From positions 1 to 10,507 of the forward strand of contig JAUXGY010000032.1 of NCBI GenBank assembly GCA_030621805.1: 10,507 nucleotides of DNA, given 5' to 3'. This stretch comes from Kiritimatiellales bacterium. GTDB lineage: Bacteria > Verrucomicrobiota > Kiritimatiellia > Kiritimatiellales > Pontiellaceae. The translations under genes and the position numbers were made by a program. Under the pieces are notes generated by a model, which did not search any database, was not told where the DNA came from, and worked only from the letters and a program-made list of their open reading frames with translations. Positions 6,800-10,507 of this stretch are shown here, piece after piece. Every line of letters starts with the position of its first letter. Within the stretch, counting starts at the first letter, position 1.

Positions 6800-8002
6800 T
6801 TAGGCCGCTTCTTCTTGGGGTTCCGGAACTTCGGCTAAAGCGGGTTGGCTTTGGGGGGAGGTATCTCGCTCCTTTTTACCGACGGATTGCGCCGTGCTTT
6901 TGCCCGCCGCCAGCGATTTGGGCTTGGCGGGACGCATGGCCAAAAGAACAAGGCCACTGAAGAAAACAATAAAACCTGAAAGTGGGGTAGTTTGTGCTTT
7001 GGCCTGCGGTTCGGTTGCCGATGTGTTAGCGGGAGATCGGGGCGGCGGGGGGCGGTGCTGGGGTTGGTTTTTTGCGATGCGTGGGGGCGGTGGCGTTGGC
7101 ATTTTTGCCGCCAGGGTTTCTGCGGTACTGGCCACGATCGCGGCAGGTTGGGTAGGGGTATTGACCGATTCCGTTTTAATAACCACCATGTTGTCGTGAA
7201 AGACGGGGGTTCCGAGCTCGCAACCTTGAGTGGAAACAATCCGCTTTTGCTTAATCATTTCCTGAAGCATTTTTCTTTTGATTGAAATCGGCATGTCAGA
7301 TTCGATATGCAGCGTACCATAGTTGCCCATGACAATTTTACGGCTGCTATCAGCCAGAAAAGTGGCGAAGGGATCGTCGCCAATGGCAAACCGCGCGGTG
7401 CCTCCGAGGATGTGGATTTCTGCTGAGCCCCCTTTGCTGGCCAGCGTATTGAGCTGGAGGTGGGTGATGCAGTAGTTGGATTGGTCGCGTAGGAGAATCT
7501 TTCCCGATCCGTTGCCATCGTTTCCGATAACCACTTTTCCGGTAACGGTGGTGCGATCTTTCAGGGTAACGGAGCCCTTGCTTGCCGATGTGCCATAGGC
7601 TTTGGCGGCGAGCGAGACTTGTGCGTTGACCGATAGGTTGTCGGCGAGGGTCAGATTGGCATAGCCCGAGCTCGAGGCTGGTATGGTGATGGTGCGTTGG
7701 TGAGGGATGGGACTACGAAGGTTTATATTTCCGTTGCCCTCGAGAAGAAGCTCCTGACCATAGAGATGCATTCCATTCCCCAACTCGATGGTGCTGTTGA
7801 TGGAGATAACGCTGTTTTGCTGGCGGAAGTGGATGGCTTCGATCCCCGTGGGAACATGTTTGAGTTTCCATTTGTACGTGTCGTTCCAGTCGGCGCCTGT
7901 TTCATTTCCTCTCCATTGGTTAATGGATTGAGAGAAGGCCGGAAAAACCATGGACGCTAAAGCGACTGCAACCCAGAGAGTTATTGTTTGGTGTGTTTTC
8001 AT
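6800..8002 (-). CDS. Secreted beta-strand-rich protein with Pro-rich linker, C-terminal TM helix and cytoplasmic tail
   Basis: The ORF encodes 400 residues. Residues 1-24 are a clear signal peptide (MKTHQTITLW, then VAVALASMVFPAFS). Residues about 28-270 are rich in short beta strands with turns such as GNGNINL, GNDGNGSGKILL and GGSAEIHILGG, like the autotransporter-associated or passenger-like beta-helix repeats of secreted PVC proteins; the exact family is not recognised. Residues about 280-338 are a Pro/Ala/Thr/Gln linker (PPPPRIAKNQ, RPPPPRSP). Residues 340-356 form a TM helix followed by a basic patch (MRPAKPK), so the last 44 residues should face the cytoplasm. This differs from a PEP-CTERM or LPXTG signal, where the tail is only a few residues. 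No Shine-Dalgarno precedes the ATG. A sigma-54-like site predicts a leader of only nine bases. It is divergent from the operon at 8172. Confidence 0.85.
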   Translation of the reverse strand: MKTHQTITLWVAVALASMVFPAFSQSINQWRGNETGADWNDTYKWKLKHVPTGIEAIHFRQQNSVISINSTIELGNGMHLYGQELLLEGNGNINLRSPIPHQRTITIPASSSGYANLTLADNLSVNAQVSLAAKAYGTSASKGSVTLKDRTTVTGKVVIGNDGNGSGKILLRDQSNYCITHLQLNTLASKGGSAEIHILGGTARFAIGDDPFATFLADSSRKIVMGNYGTLHIESDMPISIKRKMLQEMIKQKRIVSTQGCELGTPVFHDNMVVIKTESVNTPTQPAAIVASTAETLAAKMPTPPPPRIAKNQPQHRPPPPRSPANTSATEPQAKAQTTPLSGFIVFFSGLVLLAMRPAKPKSLAAGKSTAQSVGKKERDTSPQSQPALAEVPEPQEEAA

Positions 8003-8021
8003 AATGAATGGTGACAGTTAA

Positions 8022-8037
8022 AGCACGTTCTATGCCT
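8022..8037 (-). promoter_or_regulatory. Sigma-54-like (-24/-12) promoter for the beta-strand protein gene
   Basis: The minus strand reads AGGCAT-AGAACG-TGCT followed by TTAAC, with GG (8036-8035) and GC (8024-8023) ten bases apart. The implied transcript start is near 8011, only nine bases before the ATG at 8002, which fits the absence of a Shine-Dalgarno. The first base differs from the usual T. Confidence 0.5.
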
Positions 8038-8072
8038 TATTGAATCTGTATTTGTGGCGGAGCGAGGGGTGT

Positions 8073-8099
8073 CTCTTTTTTTAATAAAAACAAGAAGAG
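8073..8099. promoter_or_regulatory. A/T-rich imperfect inverted repeat between divergent promoters
   Basis: Arms CTCTT (8073-8077) and AAGAG (8095-8099) flank a core of T7-AAT-A5. It sits between the two divergent sigma-54-like sites, where activator binding or DNA bending is often found. The arms are short, so it may be only a sequence bias. Confidence 0.25.
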
Positions 8100-8108
8100 G
8101 GGTTTGTA

Positions 8109-8124
8109 TGGCATGAATGATGCT
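8109..8124 (+). promoter_or_regulatory. Sigma-54-like (-24/-12) promoter for the three-gene operon
   Basis: TGGCAT-GAATGA-TGCT followed by CTGAC, with GG (8110-8111) and GC (8122-8123) exactly ten bases apart. This is the closest of the three copies to the sigma-54 consensus. Transcription would begin near 8135, 37 bases before the first main start codon. Confidence 0.6.
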
Positions 8125-8151
8125 CTGACTTACTTGCAACACGAGGAGTCC

Positions 8152-8175
8152 ATGAAAACAGGAATAAGGATATGA
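8152..8175 (+). other. Possible 7-residue leader ORF overlapping the next start (ATGA)
   Basis: ATG at 8152 follows a GAGGAG (8143-8148) and opens a seven-codon frame, MKTGIRI, whose TGA overlaps the ATG of the 244-residue gene. That is the arrangement for translational coupling. The spacer after GAGGAG is only three bases and the peptide carries no obvious attenuation signal, so it could be chance. Confidence 0.25.
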
Positions 8176-8906
8176 CAGGACAAAACAACCATTTGTATAC
8201 AGATAACACCAAAACACTACAGATTTCCTTTAAGGAATATACGGAACTCGTCGAGAAGGCCAAAGAAGGGCAACATTGCATGGCGATCAAGGAGCAGGTT
8301 CTGAATGACTTGGCTGGCGTCTTTGGCGAAAGCCTCGCTTCCTGCTCAAAAGAATCCCTTTCGCCGGAGCCGGAAATAGAAAAGATGTCCTCACCTCCGC
8401 CTGCGACCGAAAAAGTTTCCGTCGAATATTCCGCCAATGATCCGGAGCCAAAAGCGGAACAGGAAGAAAATCCAGCACCGGTCGTTACGGTGCAAAAGAA
8501 AACGAAGTCACCGGAAGGGGAGGCTCCTCCGATCAAGAAAGATATTGCGGAGCATTTCAACAAGGTTGATGGTTCTGGGCGTCTGTTCAATATCTTCAAA
8601 CAGTATTACACCTGTATGAATGATTCCTGTACTGGACCGGTGCGGGTGACCATTAAGGATGGTATTTGTAGCATATGGAACTATGACGAGTGGGAGGAGT
8701 TTGCATTTGTGGATATTCTTGATGGCTCCCTTCGCATCGGAGTGAATGCCCGTTATACAGAGCAGCTTGAGTCGCTCGCTCTGTGCGAGGTTTCCCGTCT
8801 GCTCGCCAGTCGACATAGCTTGGTTTGCGTACAGGCGGATGATTTGAACCAGACCGTGCTCAACACTCTTGTCACCGCATTTAGCGAAGTAGGCGTGGCC
8901 GCGTAG
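8172..8906 (+). CDS. Uncharacterised 244-residue soluble protein, first gene of the operon
   Basis: I do not recognise the family. AGGA at 8160-8163 is eight bases before the ATG. There is no signal peptide or TM helix, so it is probably cytoplasmic. Three parts are visible. Residues about 9-50 are a small helical module (LQISFKEYTELVEKAKE at 16-32) that matches the 54-residue protein encoded at the end of the same operon. Residues about 57-122 are a charged, Pro/Glu/Lys-rich, probably disordered linker. Residues about 124-244 look globular, with SGRLFNIFKQYY, then CMNDSC (Cys148, Cys153), Cys166, and alternating strands and helices to the end (VCVQADDLNQ). The Cys pair could bind metal, but no standard motif is present. 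The next gene starts 17 bases after the stop, so the two are almost surely co-transcribed. Confidence 0.85.
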   Translation: MTGQNNHLYTDNTKTLQISFKEYTELVEKAKEGQHCMAIKEQVLNDLAGVFGESLASCSKESLSPEPEIEKMSSPPPATEKVSVEYSANDPEPKAEQEENPAPVVTVQKKTKSPEGEAPPIKKDIAEHFNKVDGSGRLFNIFKQYYTCMNDSCTGPVRVTIKDGICSIWNYDEWEEFAFVDILDGSLRIGVNARYTEQLESLALCEVSRLLASRHSLVCVQADDLNQTVLNTLVTAFSEVGVAA

Positions 8907-8923
8907 TACCCCGGAATAAAACC

Positions 8924-10060
8924 ATGAAAAATCAAACTACGAACAGTCTATTATACCTCGTAACGGCCGGCTTCGTCCTGTTGACGGTGAATGCTTGGGT
9001 GTGGATGGCTGTCCAGAACGGGCAGCTCTCGCCAGTTGGAAATCCCGTTCTTTGGGGTGCGTTCATGGTGTTGAATATGGTTTCGCTCCTTTGGGCGGTT
9101 GGTTTGCTTGGCTTACAGCCCTTGGTCGTGGCGTGTTCCTATGCCGTCGGTGGTTTTTTAGCTTTCCGAGGGGTGCAAGGTGTGGCCAGTATCAATGTTG
9201 CGGAAGTCACTACCGCAGGAGCGACTTATGGTGCGATCGGTGCCTTGGCCGTCGGTAATGTCACCACCAAAGTGCGCATGGCATTTTTCAGGAAAGGGCA
9301 GGTTCCCTTTATTTTTGTGATTGTGGCACTGCTCGTGGTTGACGGTGTTTTGAACAGCCAGATTTTTGGTGCTGATTGGAATGTGGTTCTCAACGCCCTG
9401 GTGTTGCCATTTGCGCTTGCCGGAATCGTTGTGGGTTTGATCTGGATGGGGATTTCGCGCTTTGGCATCGCCCATAAGCTACACATCAAGGATATGCCCG
9501 CGGGGGATGAGGCGTCTATCGCATCGGTTTCGGAAGACCGTGCCGAGGCTGATGGAGCCAACCAGCTAATGATCCAAGTGCCGGACGCCGTTGAAGTCGA
9601 GGATGAGCCGGAGGAAATTGCGGCCCTGTTGACGACGCCCGAGTCCAGCCTTGAGGAACCTCTTTCTGCAAAGGAGTCTAGGGTTGAACTGAGTGTGCCA
9701 GCCATTGACGAAGCGGAGGAAGAGGACTCTCCCGAAGAGCATTTCTTCCCGTTGGAAATCGATAAGGACGATGAGTTTATTCTTCCTTATGAAGAGGTCT
9801 CGGATCCTGTGGAGTCGGTTTCTCTAGAAGTAGAACCCGAACCCGTCCTCGAACCCGAACGTATGTCTGACCCCGAAATAATTCCAGAGCCCCTCCCTGA
9901 GCCTATTTCGGAACCAAAGCCTATCCCGGAACCCATTCCAGAGCCGGAGCCGATCCCCGAACCCGTGGTTGTTTCCCCGCAGACCGAAGAGGAAAACCCC
10001 GAAAGCGATTGGCTGAGCGGCCATCTCGATTTGATGAACAAGATCAGTAATAATAATTAA
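8924..10060 (+). CDS. Polytopic membrane protein with long acidic Pro-Glu-rich cytoplasmic tail
   Basis: The ORF encodes 378 residues of an unrecognised family. Hydrophobic stretches at about 9-30, 43-63, 66-82, 98-111, 127-145 and 155-177 suggest five or six TM helices in the first 180 residues, with a basic loop (KVRMAFFRKG, 116-125) between the fourth and fifth. A short basic segment (AHKLHIKD) leads into a strongly acidic tail from about 190 to 378 that includes a Pro-Glu-Pro repeat block at about 303-347 and ends SDWLSGHLDLMNKISNNN. By the positive-inside rule the tail is probably cytoplasmic. A weak GGA lies eight bases before the ATG. It sits 17 bases after the previous stop and 22 before the next start, so it is the middle gene of the operon. 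It could be a scaffold for a soluble partner, but no function is visible. Confidence 0.85.
   Translation: MKNQTTNSLLYLVTAGFVLLTVNAWVWMAVQNGQLSPVGNPVLWGAFMVLNMVSLLWAVGLLGLQPLVVACSYAVGGFLAFRGVQGVASINVAEVTTAGATYGAIGALAVGNVTTKVRMAFFRKGQVPFIFVIVALLVVDGVLNSQIFGADWNVVLNALVLPFALAGIVVGLIWMGISRFGIAHKLHIKDMPAGDEASIASVSEDRAEADGANQLMIQVPDAVEVEDEPEEIAALLTTPESSLEEPLSAKESRVELSVPAIDEAEEEDSPEEHFFPLEIDKDDEFILPYEEVSDPVESVSLEVEPEPVLEPERMSDPEIIPEPLPEPISEPKPIPEPIPEPEPIPEPVVVSPQTEEENPESDWLSGHLDLMNKISNNN
9830..9967 (+). repeat. Pro-Glu-Pro repeat block
   Basis: This encodes residues about 303-348 of the membrane protein, made of units such as EPEP, IPEP, LPEP and SEPKPIPEP. The codons vary between units, so it is an old or selected protein repeat rather than a recent DNA expansion. 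Such segments usually form stiff extended linkers, as in TonB, but no TonB domain follows. Confidence 0.7.
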
Positions 10061-10082
10061 AAACAAAATAGGAGAAAAAATC

Positions 10083-10247
10083 ATGAATAACGATAATGTA
10101 CAGATATTCTATGATGGAAACGGAACGGCAGTTGCCGTTCAGATGCCGATCTCGGACTATGAGAAAATCATCAAAGGTGCGAAAGAAGCCGTAGAGGCCA
10201 AGGATGCGATTTCCAAGGCTATTGATGCCCTTCAAGGCGCTCTTTAG
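10083..10247 (+). CDS. 54-residue small protein, last gene of the operon
   Basis: A strong AGGAG (10070-10074) stands eight bases before the ATG, and the stop is 25 bases before the terminator stem, so this is a real gene despite its size. The N-terminal half is predicted as two strands (VQIFYDGNG, TAVAVQMPI) followed by helices (SDYEKIIKGAKEAVEAKDAI, then SKAIDALQGAL). Residues 19-35 match residues 16-32 of the 244-residue protein without gaps, sharing Q, Y, A-K-E and mostly conservative positions between. The pattern (M/I)PxS-x-YE-x-(I/L)(I/L) also loosely recalls antitoxin-like or other small regulatory proteins, but there is no toxin partner next to it. It is more likely a free copy of the module, perhaps competing with or oligomerising with the first gene product. 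Confidence 0.8.
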   Translation: MNNDNVQIFYDGNGTAVAVQMPISDYEKIIKGAKEAVEAKDAISKAIDALQGAL

Positions 10248-10272
10248 ATCTTCCTTTCCATCCCCCCTCCCG

Positions 10273-10319
10273 GGTTTTTCAATGCATGGATATTTCCAAG
10301 CATTGAAAAACCTTTTTTT
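10273..10319 (+). terminator. Intrinsic terminator of the three-gene operon
   Basis: A perfect 13-base-pair stem, GGTTTTTCAATGC (10273-10285) with GCATTGAAAAACC (10300-10312), is followed by T7 (10313-10319). The 14-base loop can pair further (TGGA with TCCA around TATT), making a long hairpin. It should stop transcription efficiently before the RHS fragment. Confidence 0.9.
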
Positions 10320-10330
10320 GTTTTCATTAA

Positions 10331-10507
10331 ATGAACCCACGCGCCAACCAACAGCATTGGCAGTGCTATAATCCCGACAATGGTGTCTATGAAGAAGTGT
10401 ATGCGTTCGACGATATCGGAAACCGGACCTCGGTCAGCGAAAATAGCGGAAGCGCAGTGACCTATGCACCCAACGCACTGAATCAATACAAGAATGATGA
10501 TAATGTG
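10331..10507 (+). CDS. RHS/YD-repeat fragment lacking its N-terminal part, open at the right edge
   Basis: The frame opens with ATG at 10331, preceded directly by an in-frame TAA, and runs 59 codons to the window edge. Residues 21-54 (EEVYAFDDIGNRTSV, then SGSAVTYAPNALNQY) are a typical RHS/YD-repeat unit, as found in large polymorphic-toxin and cell-surface RHS proteins. There is no signal peptide, no upstream repeat units and no Shine-Dalgarno. The ATG lies only 11 bases past the operon's terminator T-tract. A complete RHS gene would have far more sequence upstream. This is probably a displaced RHS C-terminal (tip) fragment or a decayed copy, and its real start, if it is expressed at all, is uncertain. 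Confidence 0.6.
   Translation, partial: MNPRANQQHWQCYNPDNGVYEEVYAFDDIGNRTSVSENSGSAVTYAPNALNQYKNDDNV

Noticed and set aside
6800..7000. PEP-CTERM sorting signal at the end of the 400-residue protein
   Set aside because: A TM helix and basic residues are present, but 44 residues follow the helix and there is no PEP motif just before it; the VPEP in the tail is on the wrong side.
8076..8090. Rho-independent terminator at the T7-AAT-A5 stretch
   Set aside because: No GC-rich stem precedes the T-tract on either strand, and no gene ends there.
9830..9967. TonB protein, suggested by the EPEP/IPEP repeats
   Set aside because: The protein has five or six TM helices instead of one N-terminal anchor, and no TonB C-terminal domain follows the repeat.
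10083..10247. Type II antitoxin
   Set aside because: Only a loose resemblance in the YE-x-I-I helix. No toxin-like ORF is adjacent, and the protein's closest visible match is the first gene of its own operon.

Overview
The window looks like chromosomal DNA of a Gram-negative-type bacterium. My best guess is a PVC-group organism of the Kiritimatiellota kind. This rests on a large secreted peptidase-like/transglutaminase-like protein, a huge multi-PAS sensor, a secreted beta-strand-rich protein and an RHS fragment, plus inconsistent use of Shine-Dalgarno sites. It is an inference from style, not from a marker gene. I saw no tRNA, rRNA, CRISPR array, transposase or integrase.

Layout: (1) 1-1945, minus strand: the first 648 residues of a secreted protein that runs off the left edge, with a gingipain (C25)-like caspase-fold domain followed by the start of a transglutaminase-like region. 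(2) 2097-6524, minus: a very large membrane-anchored sensor with signal peptide, TM helix, three PAS domains, about 590 residues of coiled coil built on a 39-residue period, a fourth PAS and a histidine-kinase module that has lost its phosphoacceptor His and key ATP-site residues, so a pseudokinase. (3) 6800-8002, minus: a secreted beta-strand-rich protein with a Pro-rich linker, TM helix and cytoplasmic tail. (4) 8172-10247, plus: a compact three-gene operon of unrecognised function (244 aa soluble protein, 378 aa polytopic membrane protein with an acidic Pro-Glu tail, 54 aa small protein), closed by a strong intrinsic terminator at 10273-10319. (5) 10331-10507, plus: the start of an ORF holding an RHS/YD-repeat segment with no upstream N-terminal part, open at the right edge.

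The most interesting signal is regulatory. The pseudokinase gene, the beta-strand protein gene and the three-gene operon each have, just upstream, a site of the form GGCAT-N6-TGCT followed by YTDAC. This has the GG-N10-GC geometry of a sigma-54 (-24/-12) promoter. The three units therefore look like one regulon: a membrane pseudokinase sensor, a secreted/anchored protein, and a membrane operon whose first and last proteins share an N-terminal sequence module. The sensor also carries a C9 tract directly after its start where loss of one base gives an immediate stop, which would suit on/off phase variation. Together these form a candidate undescribed, co-regulated envelope-associated system whose biochemical function cannot be read from the sequence.
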